A DNA stretch of 64,000 nt from assembly GCA_020310875.1 (NCBI GenBank), contig CM035439.1, positions 140,993,139-141,057,138 of the forward strand, given 5' to 3'. This DNA is from Ceratopteris richardii. Its lineage: Eukaryota > Streptophyta > Polypodiopsida > Polypodiales > Pteridaceae. Below are positions 1 through 10,340 of this stretch, one piece after another. The first letter of the stretch is position 1, and each line of letters opens with the position of its first letter. Below the pieces are notes generated by a model. The model was not told the origin of the DNA, made no database searches, and was given only the letters and a program-made list of their open reading frames with translations. The translations under genes and the position numbers were made by a program.

Positions 1-1606
1 TCTGAGCTACTTTCTCTGCCAGTTCCTCAATTGATGTGGATTGCGTGGAAGAGAGGTTAGAGGCACTATCCGCGTCTTTGTATATCTTGGAAAGATCTAA
101 CTCCTCCCCTAGGTTGTCCTCAATGTCAATACACATGCGTACACACTCTTCTATGGTCCTAGGGTCCTTCAGATACACATAGGATCTCAATTTCGTACTC
201 AGCAATCCATCAAGGAATAAGGCTACTTGTTTGGCAGGTGTGGGTAGCTCCGAAACAGGGCACCTTTCTAAGTATTGCCTAAATCTTCTTCCTGCAAGTC
301 TCACGGTTTCTTGAGGGGTTTGCTTGAAGCTGTGAATCAGCGAGGAGGTATTATGCCTTATGCCACTCTTAGAGAATTCAATAATGAAAGCCTCTAGGAG
401 TTGGTCTATGCTCCTGAACTGCCTCTCATTTAGTGGCTGAAACCATGTCAGGGCAGTGTTCCTAAGGGTCAGAACAAAGGCATTGTATTGCGTGAATAGA
501 TCCTCCACTTGTTCAGCTCTCAAGACTTGCCTAAACTCAGCCACATGATCGTATGGATCTCCGGTGCCATCGAAGTAGTTCTTCATGGACTTGACTAGCT
601 GAGTCGGTCTCAAGGTTCTTGTGTGCTCTCTAGGTCGTGGTAGAGGGAACTCATCCGCGTTTCTTTGATTCCTGTGAGCTCTAAGTATCTCAGGTTCTAC
701 TCTATTTGTTTCCTTCCTCGTTCTCTCTCTTCCCCCTGGGTTGGCAAAGCTTACTTCTGGTCTATCTCTACTTCTGTCTCTTTGCATTCCATGAGCTTGG
801 GATGTTCCAGCTCCAGGGTGACCATAGGATACATTCGATCTTGGTTGGGGGAAAACAAATTCACCTTTCCAAGTGTAAGCATGCCTATCATTTTGTGTCA
901 CCACAAAGATCCTCTCCGAAGTGTGATCTAAGTAGGTCACTCTGCCTGGGCTATCAGGATCCTTAAACTCATAGATCATGATTGTTCCTATATCAGTTGG
1001 TTGATCAGGTTTATACCTCCAAAAGGCTTCGTCAGTTTCTCGATTGAGAAGCAAATCTATGCACTTGTTGTCTTGGGGAACCCAATCAGGTGTGATCATC
1101 CTAGTGAGAACAGATTTTCCTCGGGGTGTTCTAGGTTCTACTCCCATGTTTCCCTGTTCCAAGTCACCTAAGTCCGCCTCTGAGATTACATTCCCAAATT
1201 CATCTGTCCTATCTGGGTGAATGGTTCCTTCTTTATCCACGTAAGCTCCGTTTTCGAACTTGACAGCTGGGTGCTCTAGTCCAATGGATTGATCAGGATT
1301 CTTAATCTGTACCACAGATCTTCCTAGGCCGTCCTCATAGATGCTAGCACCTAATCGGTTGGTCCTAAGGTATTCCAACTGTGTTTTGTAAGGGCCTTCT
1401 ACCCTGTACAAGTAAGGCACTCCTGAACTTTCCGTAGGTCTGTCCATGCCTTGAGACATCTCTGATTCACTAGTCTCAGAGCTAGGGTAGTACGAGTGGT
1501 GGCTCAACTGCTGGGCCCAAGACCTAGCAGTGTGATTGACACTAGCCTCAGAAGACCTAAGGCTTTGTCTCTCCCTTACTAGATGTCGTCTTGATCTAAG
1601 GTTCAT
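1..1606 (-). CDS. gag: gag N-terminal part of A1 polyprotein (partial, open to window edge)
   Basis: The frame starts at ATG 1606-1604 (MNLRSRRHL) and I read it on the minus strand without a stop to position 1, about 535 codons. The first 240 or so residues are a charged, Tyr- and Pro-rich region I do not recognise, conserved in A2 and A3. A retrotransposon gag (capsid-like) domain follows, with landmarks such as YFDGTGDPYDHVAEF, TWFQPLNE and the QYLERCP / LPTPAKQVALFLDGLLS stretch. The zinc knuckles lie beyond the edge. The same start is present in A2 (7697) and A3 (62150). Gag packages the element RNA into cytoplasmic particles. Unlike A2 and A3, this copy has no stop in the visible part, so A1 may be the least damaged copy. 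Confidence 0.88.
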   Translation of the reverse strand, partial: MNLRSRRHLVRERQSLRSSEASVNHTARSWAQQLSHHSYYPSSETSESEMSQGMDRPTESSGVPYLYRVEGPYKTQLEYLRTNRLGASIYEDGLGRSVVQIKNPDQSIGLEHPAVKFENGAYVDKEGTIHPDRTDEFGNVISEADLGDLEQGNMGVEPRTPRGKSVLTRMITPDWVPQDNKCIDLLLNRETDEAFWRYKPDQPTDIGTIMIYEFKDPDSPGRVTYLDHTSERIFVVTQNDRHAYTWKGEFVFPQPRSNVSYGHPGAGTSQAHGMQRDRSRDRPEVSFANPGGRERTRKETNRVEPEILRAHRNQRNADEFPLPRPREHTRTLRPTQLVKSMKNYFDGTGDPYDHVAEFRQVLRAEQVEDLFTQYNAFVLTLRNTALTWFQPLNERQFRSIDQLLEAFIIEFSKSGIRHNTSSLIHSFKQTPQETVRLAGRRFRQYLERCPVSELPTPAKQVALFLDGLLSTKLRSYVYLKDPRTIEECVRMCIDIEDNLGEELDLSKIYKDADSASNLSSTQSTSIEELAEKVAQ

Positions 1607-3389
1607 ATGCCTATCTAAGTAGCCCAATTCTTTGCCCAGAGTACAACCTCGTTGCTGGTTACTTTATATTAGTCGCTTGGTTCTTTTTAGTTATTTTATC
1701 GTGTTTAAGGTCTTGTCTGATATCACGTCGTCAGGAATATTTGAATGTTGTTTCGCACTTACAGTTGATCGTTCCACGTTAAGTTCTTTCCCTTTAAAAT
1801 TCTCGACAGTACAAGGATTATGCCCTTAGCTTGAGCTTGAAAATTTAGGTATGCTTCAACTTGATAGTTGCCTATCGTCACCCTGACTTACTCCTACTTC
1901 TAATCGTTCTTAGCCTAAGCTAGGAATTGACGAAGAGGAGTTGAGAGTATTCCGACCTTTCATGCTGATCCTTGCTCTTTAGTGCTCGAGAAGTTGATTC
2001 TCAAGCTTGTGCAAAACCCTTGCTTGGACGCTCTCAATTGCTTCTCAATAGACCTGCATCAGTCCCAAGATTAGCTCCAAGTTGACCTTTCAATTGACAG
2101 ACAATTTATTTCAGACACTTTTTTAATGACCCTTGTTCCCCCTTTTGTATTGCTAGAAATTTCCTCTAGAGCTCCCTTGGTGTTCCTACCCCTCAGTGTG
2201 CCAACTTCCAAATATCTTATCTGAAAAGCAACTCATTATTCTTACAAAAAACAGTTGAGGGCGCGTAGTATATGCTACGAGCTTTCCGACAAGCCCTAGA
2301 GCTCAAAAATTGGATTTCGTATGAAAAAGTTATGACCGTTCAGGGTTTAGGGGGTTAACTAGACAAACACAACCTTTCAGGGTTTTAATGCATTTTTCTA
2401 AGGCCTTTGTAAGTGTATGAGTATTTGAGAGTGCAAATATGCCCAGAATTTAGCCTAAATTTCCAAAAATTTACCCCTTAATTTTTGCCGAAAATGTCTG
2501 TCTGTCGCGATAGACGGTGTCTGTCGCGATAGACACAAACTATCGTGGGGGCTGTCTGTCGCGATAGACGCTGTCTATCGTGGAATTTTGTTCTGTCGCG
2601 ATAGACGGTGTCTGTCGCGATAGACGGGGTCTATCGTGGATTTCTGTCTGTCGCGATAGACGCTGTCTGTCGTGGATTTTTGTCTGTCGCGATAGACACT
2701 GTCTGTCGTGGATTTCTGTCTGTCGCGATAGACGGTGTCTGTCGCGATAGACGCTGTCTGTCGTCTGTCGTGATTTGGTCTGTCGCGATAGATGGTGTCT
2801 GTCGCGATAGACGGGGTCTATCGTGGGTCTCTGTCTGTCGCGATAGACGGGGTCTATCGTGGGTCTCTGTCTGTCGCGATAGACGGTGTCTGTCGCGATA
2901 GACTGAAAAAACGCAAATTTTTGAGAAACTTCTAGTGATTTAGAGTGCCCTAATGGTGTAGGTTACCGTGACAAACATGCATTCACAAAATTTTAAGTTT
3001 TTCTGTCTGTCGCGACAGATAGAGGTCGTCGTCCCGGGACCGGTGCAGAGTCTGTCGTACCTGCGCACACTGCTGGAGAAGGTGGTACAGCTAGTTCCTG
3101 CAACAAAAGCTCAAAAACACACCAAAAACAGATAGCATGCAAGCTCTCTCTCGCTCTCTCTCACAATGAAATGAGGGAAATGAGGTGGGGGGTGTAATAT
3201 GACCAAAAAACTGAGATTTTTTGTGGAGATGGAGATGGAGGTGGGAGATGGTGGAGATGATGATGGTGATGATGGTGATGTGAAAGTAAGGAAAAAATGA
3301 TGAAAAATTAAGAGAAAGAAGGATATTACCTATAACTCCAATGTCTCAACTCGACGTCTTACCATCACACGCTCGTCCTCGAAGCTCTC
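1607..3389 (-). other. A1 untranslated leader
   Basis: About 1.8 kb lies between the primer-binding site and gag. From the 5' side (right to left) it holds a donor-like GTAAG (3358-3362), a purine-rich GAT/GGT microsatellite (about 3225-3285), a CT/AG-rich run (about 3143-3166), the TCGCGA array, and a block near 2275-2345 containing gagctttccgac that also occurs in the A2 and A3 leaders. No conserved ORF is visible; short frames here are chance products of the repeats. Confidence 0.75.
2497..2905 (-). repeat. A1 leader TCGCGA array
   Basis: Fourteen copies of TCGCGA occur here within variants of ctgtcgcgatagacgg, mixed with degenerate units reading ctatcgtgg or ctgtcgtgg. A fifteenth, perfectly palindromic copy (CTGTCGCGACAG) lies at about 3005-3020. 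The basic unit GTCTGTCGCGATAGAC is self-complementary except for one G:T pair, which would be a G-U wobble in RNA. Arrays with the same core but different units occupy the same position in A2 and A3. Confidence 0.92.
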
Positions 3390-3407
3390 TCCCCGGCAAC
3401 GACGCCA
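3390..3407 (-). promoter_or_regulatory. Primer-binding site of A1 (tRNA-Asp type, one variant base)
   Basis: On the minus strand it reads TGGCGTCGTTGCCGGGGA, seven bases inside the LTR end. A2 and A3 have TGGCGCCGTTGCCGGGGA, which matches the 3' end of plant tRNA-Asp(GUC) as I know it. The C-to-T change at base 6 is probably decay. Confidence 0.85.
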
Positions 3408-3414
3408 AATTTGG

Positions 3415-4004
3415 TGTCACTCTAGCACAATGGTGAGTACCAACGTGAGAAGATTCACCTCATAATTGTCAATCCGTGGAGACGTGAGGACTAGTATGAA
3501 GACTATGAGCAAGTGAAGGCACAAGTGCGTGAGTGAGAAGCACACAAGCATGCACACACATACACACACACGTGCACACAAGGCAAGAACAAGGAGAGGA
3601 ACAATGGAGTTTTTTTCATTAATCAAAAGATCTCTTACATAAGCTCAATTCACAAACAATCTAACCCCCAAAATGAGCTCTCTAGCTCTTTTTATAGTTT
3701 TCTAACTAGCTTTGGTCTTGTCCAGACCTAGTGTCCGGTCTAGTTAAAAATTAGGTTCTAGAGTCTATTTGAGGGCTCAAACAGAGTCTAAAAATTATGA
3801 AAATTGAGATGTCGCTAGTTCTAATACTCCTCAAGCTCGAGGACTCCTCGGCTTGCACAAAATGGAGTCTATTCTACCAAAAACGGGATTTACAATGTTT
3901 GTGTAGTGATTAAAATCACTTGAGTTGTAAATAGTCCATGGAAAAAAATGATTTGGCCTTGTTGCCGTATTGTGCATGACTCCTCTGTTGCTTTGTATGC
4001 CAAC
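3415..4004 (-). repeat. A1 5' LTR
   Basis: This 590-bp LTR begins TGTCAC and ends CCAACA on the plus strand, so both ends fit TG...CA. It shares the family features: a CA/TG microsatellite near 3540-3580, a decayed TATA box (minus strand, about 3688-3697) and the block about the pair of agctctctagctc motifs. It is more diverged from the A2 and A3 LTRs than its gag is. Only one LTR of this copy is in the window. Confidence 0.85.
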
Positions 4005-5155
4005 AGTCGTGGCAGAACCCTCCCCCATGGATGTCATATTTCAAGGGAGTGCCACAAAAGCTATTGAGTTGGATGAAGAAGAAAAGGTATAAAACATACA
4101 ATTACAAATTAGACAACCACACAAAGAAACTCTTCATGTCGAGCAGGGAAAAGAGGTGCAAACCGGCGAAGCTCCAAGCATACCAAGGACATGGTTGAAT
4201 GTCGACATCGCTCAACTCAAACCTGTTGTACAAGACATGATCAGAACCGCACTGGACACACAACAACTAATGCTTGAGGCTATGATCAAGCGATGCAGGA
4301 CAAGCATGAGCTTCAAGAAAAGAGTAAGATTCTTTTCGCAGAATTAAAATTTGCAAGAGAACAAGTACAACAGAAACAAAATGAAGTTCAAGAGTTCAAG
4401 CAATAGTGCAAATCTCTAGCCATGGAAAATATGAAAGCACAGCTACATTAATTAACAAAGAAAATTGAAGCTAGCAAGGCCGAGAAAACGCGGATGAACG
4501 CAAGAAGTAAAATACTAGAATCACAACTAAAGGTATCCATGGAAGAGGCAAAAAACCTAAGGAACTGAAACAAAGAGCTCATGACAACTCTTCTAAGTGA
4601 TCAGCCCGTTGAAATTCAGGGAAGCTCAGCCAAGGATATCAAAGAATTGGAAGAAAAGCTAGCTAAGTATGAAGATCAACTCAAAAAGGAGCAGGCCACC
4701 ATTGCCGAAGGGGAAAAGAGGTACATGGAAGACACCACCGCTCTTAGATCCAAATGGAAGAAAGCGGAAAATAGATACCTACTGCATTGTAAAGAAGATA
4801 CAGATCAACTCGCAATAGTGGCTGAGGAAATCCAAAAGAATAAGGAAATAATTTTGCAAGCACAGGAAGAAATTAAGCAAAAGAAGGAGATGATAAAACA
4901 ACTACAGGATCAACTAGCACACAAGGACATTGAGGGGACACTAGTAGTTCTACAACTCGCCGCGGCTACTGAAGAGGCTGAGGTACGTCCTCTCTCTCCC
5001 CCCTCACATCATTCACCGATACGGGAGGAACAGGAGGTCCACATTGAACATAATACTCGGGACATTGCAAAACTGAGCTAACCGGAAAGGGCACTACTGG
5101 TGTCCCAGCTTATTGCTGAATTCAAAGATCAAATAATCTAGGTGATGAAGGAGGC
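4005..5155 (+). pseudogene. Accessory ORF remnant of older element H, 5' part (coiled coil)
   Basis: This is decayed coding DNA in plus orientation. The longest open piece (4581-5081) is Lys/Glu/Gln-rich and heptad-like, for example KELEEKLAKYEDQLKKEQ, and fits a long coiled coil. An upstream piece (4156-4347) and the intervening sequence continue the same character with stops and a frameshift. It matches in layout the coiled-coil part of the A2/A3 accessory ORF, and its C-terminal part resumes at 28247, after A2. After removing A2 and one GAGGC, the reading frame runs on across the junction. Its 5' part was presumably displaced or destroyed by A1 to the left. Function unknown. Confidence 0.72.
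5151..5155. repeat. Target-site duplication GAGGC, left of A2
   Basis: The five bases GAGGC directly precede the TG of the A2 5' LTR and recur directly after its 3' LTR (28242-28246). This proves A2 inserted here as a unit. Confidence 0.95.
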
Positions 5156-5838
5156 TGTTGGCAGTAGTCAAGGAACCGAAGGAGTTGCAAGACAAGGAAG
5201 CCTACGAAGGGAGTCGGAACGAAGAGAAAGCACAGGCAGACACAATAGTCAAAGAAGATCAGGCATCAAAGAGTTGGGCACACAAGGAGAAGGAGCAAGT
5301 AGGGAGCTCCAGGAAATGTATGTCAAAATGTTAGAAGAAATCCCTACAGAAATAGTGATTTTCATCACTAAAAACCATTGTAAATACCATTTCATATTTT
5401 TGTAGCTCCATTTTGTGCAAGCCAAGGAGTCCTTGAGCTTGAGGAGCTTTAGAAGTACCTACCTATCAGTTTTCACATTTTTTAGACTCCGTTTGAACCT
5501 CCAAATAGGGTAGAGAACCTAATTTTTAACTAGGCCGGACACTAGGTCTGGACAAGGCCAAAACCTAGTCAAAAACTATAAATAGAGCTAGAGAGCTCAT
5601 TTTTGAGGTTAGCGTGTAATTGAACTGAACTTGTATGAGCTATTGGAAAGTAATCTAAGAACTCCATTGCTTCTCACTCTTTGTCTTGCCGTGTGTGCGT
5701 GTGTGTGTGTGTATGTGTGTGCATGTTTGTGTGCTTCTCACTCACGCACGTGTGCCTTCACTTGCTCGAGGTCTTCATACCATCCTCTTGTCTTCCCTGA
5801 TTGACATTAAAGGAGGTGCTACTCATCACTGAGCTACA
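5156..5838 (+). repeat. A2 5' LTR
   Basis: This 683-bp LTR runs TGTTGGC...GAGCTACA. A TATA box (CTATAAATAG) lies at about 5576-5585, so transcription likely starts near 5610. A TG microsatellite at about 5694-5730 lies downstream and would be in the transcript. Compared with the 3' LTR it lacks 26 bp after position 5256 or so and has three extra bases. Confidence 0.95.
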
Positions 5839-5846
5839 CCAAATTT

Positions 5847-5864
5847 TGGCGCCGTTGCCGGGGA
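5847..5864 (+). promoter_or_regulatory. Primer-binding site of A2 (tRNA-Asp)
   Basis: The sequence TGGCGCCGTTGCCGGGGA, continued by TC, is complementary to the 3' end of plant tRNA-Asp(GUC). It lies eight bases after the LTR; the same 8-nt spacer is present in A3. Confidence 0.9.
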
Positions 5865-5885
5865 TCAAGCTTTGAGGACAAGCGT

Positions 5886-5898
5886 GTGATGGTAAGAC
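5886..5898 (+). promoter_or_regulatory. Candidate splice donor in the A2 leader
   Basis: GTGATG/GTAAGAC follows the primer-binding site by about 25 nt. The same GATG/GTAAGACGT occurs at the matching place in A1 (intron side at 3362) and A3 (63815). With acceptor-like sites before the accessory ORF it would allow a spliced mRNA for that ORF. Conservation may also just reflect family descent. Confidence 0.45.
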
Positions 5899-6198
5899 GT
5901 AGAGTTGACGCGTTGGAGTTATAGGTATTTTCTTCACTTTCATCTATTTTCTTTTGTTTTCTCTCATCACCATCATCATCCTCACCATCTCCCACATCCA
6001 TCTCCATCATCGTGAAAAATTTCAGTTTTTGGTCATATCACCCCACCCATACCATTCCCCTCATTTCACTTGTGAGAGAGAGCGAGAGAGCGTTTGTGTC
6101 CTTGTGATTTTCTGTGTTTTTTGAGATTTTCTGCAGGAATCAGCATCCCCAGAAGCTGCACCAGCTCCAACAGGTAAAAAATATGACTGTGCAGGTCC

Positions 6199-6785
6199 CG
6201 AGCGTTGACCTCTGTCAATCGTGACCGATAGAAAAAATGCTCTATTTGCTAAACAAAGTACATAACCATGATCTACAGGCCTAGAGCTTCCCAAAAATGT
6301 GTTTCAATTTTTGAAACTCCTCAGATTTCTGTCAATAGCGATCGCTCTATCAATCGCGATCGATAAACCACGACGGACACCTGCCGACGGCTCTGTCAAT
6401 CGCGACCGACACAGTCAACGACCGATTGACCACGACTGACAGACCATACGCATGACACGTGTCAATTGCGATCGAGCCATCAATCGTGATCGACCAGTCA
6501 ATCGTGACTGACAGCCCCGACGAACCTGTCAATCGCGATCGACACAGTCAACGATTGTTTGACCACAACGGACAGACCTCGCGAAGGACCTGTCAATTGC
6601 GATCGACCCATCAATCGTGACTGACAGAGTCAACGACCCTTTGACCACGACCGACTGAAAATCTGGGCCACGTGTCAATCGCGATTGACCCATCAATCGA
6701 GACTGACAGCCATGACAGACTTGTCAATCGCGACCGACACGTCAATCACGATTGACCTATCAATCGTGACTGACAGAGCTTGCAA
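6199..6785 (+). repeat. A2 leader array of TCAATCGCGAT-type units
   Basis: About sixteen degenerate units of the form gtcaatcgYgaYYgac occur here, some as perfect palindromes such as GTCAATCGCGATTGAC (near 6674). Only about six keep an exact TCGCGA, one of them outside a standard unit; most of the others carry TCGTGA or TTGCGA, as expected from CpG decay. Related units reading gtcaacgacc-ttgaccacgac alternate with them. The unit differs from those in A1 and A3 while position and palindromic core are shared. Confidence 0.85.
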
Positions 6786-7696
6786 ACGCGATAGAAGGGC
6801 AAATTTGGCTAATATTTTAGGGCAAAAAAGAGTGGTCTATTTTTGACAAATTGTTGGACAAATACTAAGGCTCATCCTTGCATTGTGAGGCCATTACACA
6901 AAGTATTTTGAGAAGTCCTGTCTGCCTGTTAACCTGTTCTAAATCTTGTTTTAGCCCCAAAACCCTGAACGGACATTACTTCCTCATACGAAATCCAATT
7001 ACAATGATTTTTGTTTTGTTGGAAAGCTCGTGGGGAATACAACCAAAACTTCCACTGGTTATGGTAGAATTAATGTCAGGATTATTAGATAGGATAATTT
7101 GAAGTTGACCATATCCCGAGGTAGAAAAAAATTGAGGGTCCCTTGGGATTGTTTTCCCTAAAGGCAAAGGCATTTGGGTCTATGAATTACATGCATGAAA
7201 GTGATCTGTCTATCAACTAAATTCAATTCTTGAGCTAATTGTGGATTTTTTCAGGTTCTTTGAGAGCATCGAAGGGTACTCAAAGCAAGAGTAAGTGCGA
7301 TCTTGGGAACACGCTTCCTGGGCATACAAGGGCAACCAAGGGAAGAACTTAAGGTTGGAACTTCTCAACACCCTCTGTCAATCCCTAGCATAGGCTAAGT
7401 ACGGATAGAGGTTTTGATTAATTAGGAGCACGTTAAGAACAACCAAGTCCAAGAACTCTAATCACTCAAGTGCAAGTGTTAGGAGATTACATCTGCGAAA
7501 CAAACTAAAGGAAAAGAAATTCAATTGAGCGACCGCACTCAAAGTACGATAAAAACTTAAGTGTTCCTTGCGACGAGAATTAATTGGACAAGAAGTGACA
7601 CCCTAAGAGCAATTAAAAAAGAACAAGTGACTGAGATAAAAGAACTCAACAACGCAAGGTGTACTTGGGAAAAAGTGGGATTATTCAATTGGGCTT

Positions 7697-10340
7697 ATGA
7701 ACCTTCGATCAGGACGACACCTAGGGAGAGATAGACAAAGTCTTAGATCTTCAGAGGCTAGTGTCAATCATACTGCTAGGACTTGGGCCCAACAGTTGAG
7801 CCATCATTTGTACTATCCTAGCTCCGAGACGAGCGAGTCTGAGATGTCCCACGATATGGAGAGACCTACAGCAAGCTCCAGAGTGCCATATTTATATAGG
7901 GTGGAAGGCCCTTACAAGATGCAACTCGAATACCTTAGGACCAACCGATTAGGTGCTAGCATCTATGAGGACGGCCTAGGAAGATCTGTGGTCTAGATAA
8001 AAAACCCCGACCAATCCATTGGACTAGAGCGCCCAGCTGTCAAGTTCGAAAATGGAGCATACCTGGATAAAGAAGGAACCATATATGTAGTCACCAGTCA
8101 TCCAGATAGGACTAATGAATTTGGGAATGTGATCCCTGAAACGGACTTAGATGACCTAGAGCAAGGAAACATGGGCGAAGAACCTAGAACCCCCCGAGGC
8201 AAATCTGTTCTCACTAGGATTATCACACCAGAGTGGATTCCCCAAGATAATAAGAGCATAGATCTACTCCTGGACCGAGAGACAGATGAAGCCTTTTGGA
8301 GATATAGACCTAATCAGCCGAGTGAGGTAGGAACAACCATGATATATGAGTTCAAAGATCCTGATACTCCAGGTAGAGTGACCTACTTAGATCACTCTTC
8401 AGAAAGGGTCTTTGCGGCTACAAAAAATGATAGGCATGCTTACACTTGGAAAGGTGAATTCATTTTCCCCCAACCAAGATCGAATGTGTCATTTGGTCAC
8501 CCAAGAGCTGGAACATCCCAAGCTCATGGAATTCAAAGAGACAGACATAGAGATAGACAGGAGGTAAGCTTTGCCAACCCAGTGGGAAGAGACAGAACGA
8601 GAACGGAAACAAATAGAGTGGAACCTGAAGGGTTTAGAGCCCCAAGGAATCAAAGGAATACGGATGACTTCCCTCTGCCAAGGCCTAGGGAACACACCAG
8701 GATTTTGAGACCGACTCAGTTAGTTAAGTCCATGAAGAATTACTTCGATGGCACAGGAGACCCATATGATCATGTGGCCGAGTTTAGGCAAGTCTTGAGA
8801 GCAGAACAAGTTGAGGACCTATTCACGCAATATAATGCCTTTGGTCTAACACTTAGGAACACAACCCTTACGTGGTTTCAACCATTTTTACGAGAGACAG
8901 TTCAGGAGCATAGACCAACTCCTAGAGGCTTTCATTATTGAATTCTCTAAGAGTGGCATAAGGCATAATACCTCCTCATTGATTCACAGCTTCAAGCAAA
9001 CCCCTCAAGAGACCATGAGACTTGCAGGAAGAAGATTTAGGAAATATCTTGAAAGATGCCCTGTTTCGGAGCTACCCACACCAGCTAAGCAAGTGGCTTT
9101 ATTCTTGGATGGATTGCTAAGTACCAAATTGAGATCTTATGTGTACTTGAAGGACCCTAGGACCATAGAAGAATGTGTACGCATGTGCATTGACATTGAG
9201 GATAACCTAGGGGAGGAACTAGAGCTTTCAAAAATCTACAAAGATTCAGATAGTGCCTCTAGCCTCTCTTCCTCGCAATCCACATCAATTGAGGAACTTG
9301 CGAAAAAAGTAGCTCAAAAACTAGGTGTCTCTAGTAAACAAATTCCTAGATTTACCCCAGTAAAGAGGTGCTATACTTGTGGTGGTGAACATATGGCGAA
9401 CACATGTCCCATCATGTCTCAACCCCAAGTGAATCCTAGCAGCCAATATTGCACCATAGAACGGAGATACACAAATCACATAGCACAAGATTGCCCGTAC
9501 AATAAGCAAACAGTTAGACAAACCTACCCTCAGCCCTATCCACAACAGGGAAGATACCAGAACCAGTACCCCCCACAACAATATGGTAGACCGCAGCAAC
9601 CCTATCAACAACCCTACCAAAACCAACAAAGACCACAACCTGTGTTAGCTAAACAACCTCCAAACCTAGCCAATGTGATTCCTGTAAAGTATGCAGCAGC
9701 TGAGGAAAATTTGAATAGAGCTATAGTTCCAGTAACACCATTAACTTCAGAAAGTGATCCCAGTGACCATAGCTTTGATTCTACGTATGTTGATAGTCCC
9801 CAGGCTTATTACATGTAGTCTCCTGAACATGGTGAGTCCTACTATAGTGAAGAACCAAGTGAACCTAGTTGGGAGCCAGAGTACACAAATGTAATGTACA
9901 CAAACCCTAACTCTAGACCCCAACCTAGGCAGGTGAGACCCCCATTCCCTAGAGGACCATGCTACAGATGTCAGGGAGATCACCTCATTCGTGATTGCCC
10001 CTTACCCCCACCTACACAACCCTAGTCAGTGACGATTCAAGGCTTTTGCCAAGACTGCGGGAAGGAGCATCTCTTACGAGACTGCCCTAAGAATCCTAAT
10101 AATATGCCAAAAATAACTCCAATTAACGTTATTGGCTTAGTTGTAGACTCAACAGGAAGTTTCACTTCCAGTGCACCAGTGCAAGTGGTCACTAGGGCCT
10201 AGGCTTTGCAACAGAACCCAGGAATAGGTCAAGAGAAGAGTGCAGAGGTTAGTGAAACTGAGAGCATAGCCAAGAAACGGTCGAGAGCCTGGAGGGATAG
10301 TCGAGAAAGAATGAAAAGACAATGGTCTAAAAAGATGAGC
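7697..10340 (+). pseudogene. gag: gag region of A2
   Basis: It starts at ATG 7697 (MNLRSGRHLGRD). The unknown N-terminal region and the capsid-like domain match A1. Breaks: TAG at 7994, a one-base insertion near 8886-8895 that shifts frame (frame resumes about 8945-9818), TAG at 9816, 10023 and 10200, and a further shift near 10340. Three knuckles of the CX2CX3HX4C form are readable: CYTCGGEHMANTC (about 9370), CYRCQGDHLIRDC (about 9961) and CQDCGKEHLLRDC (about 10050). A degenerate fourth follows the first (NHIAQDC). A Pro/Gln/Tyr-rich stretch separates them. At least 7994, 9816 and 10200 are TAG where A1 or A3 has CAG. Confidence 0.9.

Larger units (their letters stand above)
1..4004 (-). 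mobile_element. Family A Ty3/Gypsy LTR retrotransposon, copy A1 (5' part, truncated by window edge)
   Basis: Read on the minus strand, this holds in order a 5' LTR (3415-4004), a tRNA-Asp-type primer-binding site, a leader of about 1.8 kb with a TCGCGA repeat array, and the start of gag. It continues beyond position 1, so pol, the accessory ORF and the 3' LTR are not visible. The leader and gag align closely with copies A2 and A3. The candidate target duplication next to the LTR is GTCGT at 4005-4009, which cannot be confirmed without the other end. It sits in the older element H, whose accessory-gene remnant resumes at 4005. Confidence 0.9.
5865..7696 (+). other. A2 untranslated leader
   Basis: About 1.8 kb without a conserved ORF. 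It contains a CAT/CCA-rich microsatellite (about 5965-6015), an AG-rich run (6070-6092), the repeat array, and a block near 6965-7035 (cggacattact, ggaaagctcgtgg) recognisable in the A1 and A3 leaders. Confidence 0.75.

Noticed and set aside
2608-2901. 97-codon open frame with repeated SVAIDGVCRG phrases
   Set aside because: It is the translation of the leader TCGCGA array. Its regularity comes from the DNA repeat; no matching frame exists in A2 or A3.
2490-3030. CRISPR array
   Set aside because: Units are palindromic with no unique spacers of constant length, and the context is a plant retrotransposon leader.
3520-3590. CA/TG microsatellite as an independent simple repeat
   Set aside because: The same repeat sits at the matching place in every family A LTR, so it is part of the LTR.
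6350-6532. Minus-strand frame with repeated SVTIDWS phrases
   Set aside because: Product of the A2 leader palindromic repeats; not conserved.
9321-9638. Minus-strand ORF of 105 codons
   Set aside because: Shadow of the A2 gag zinc-knuckle region on the other strand.
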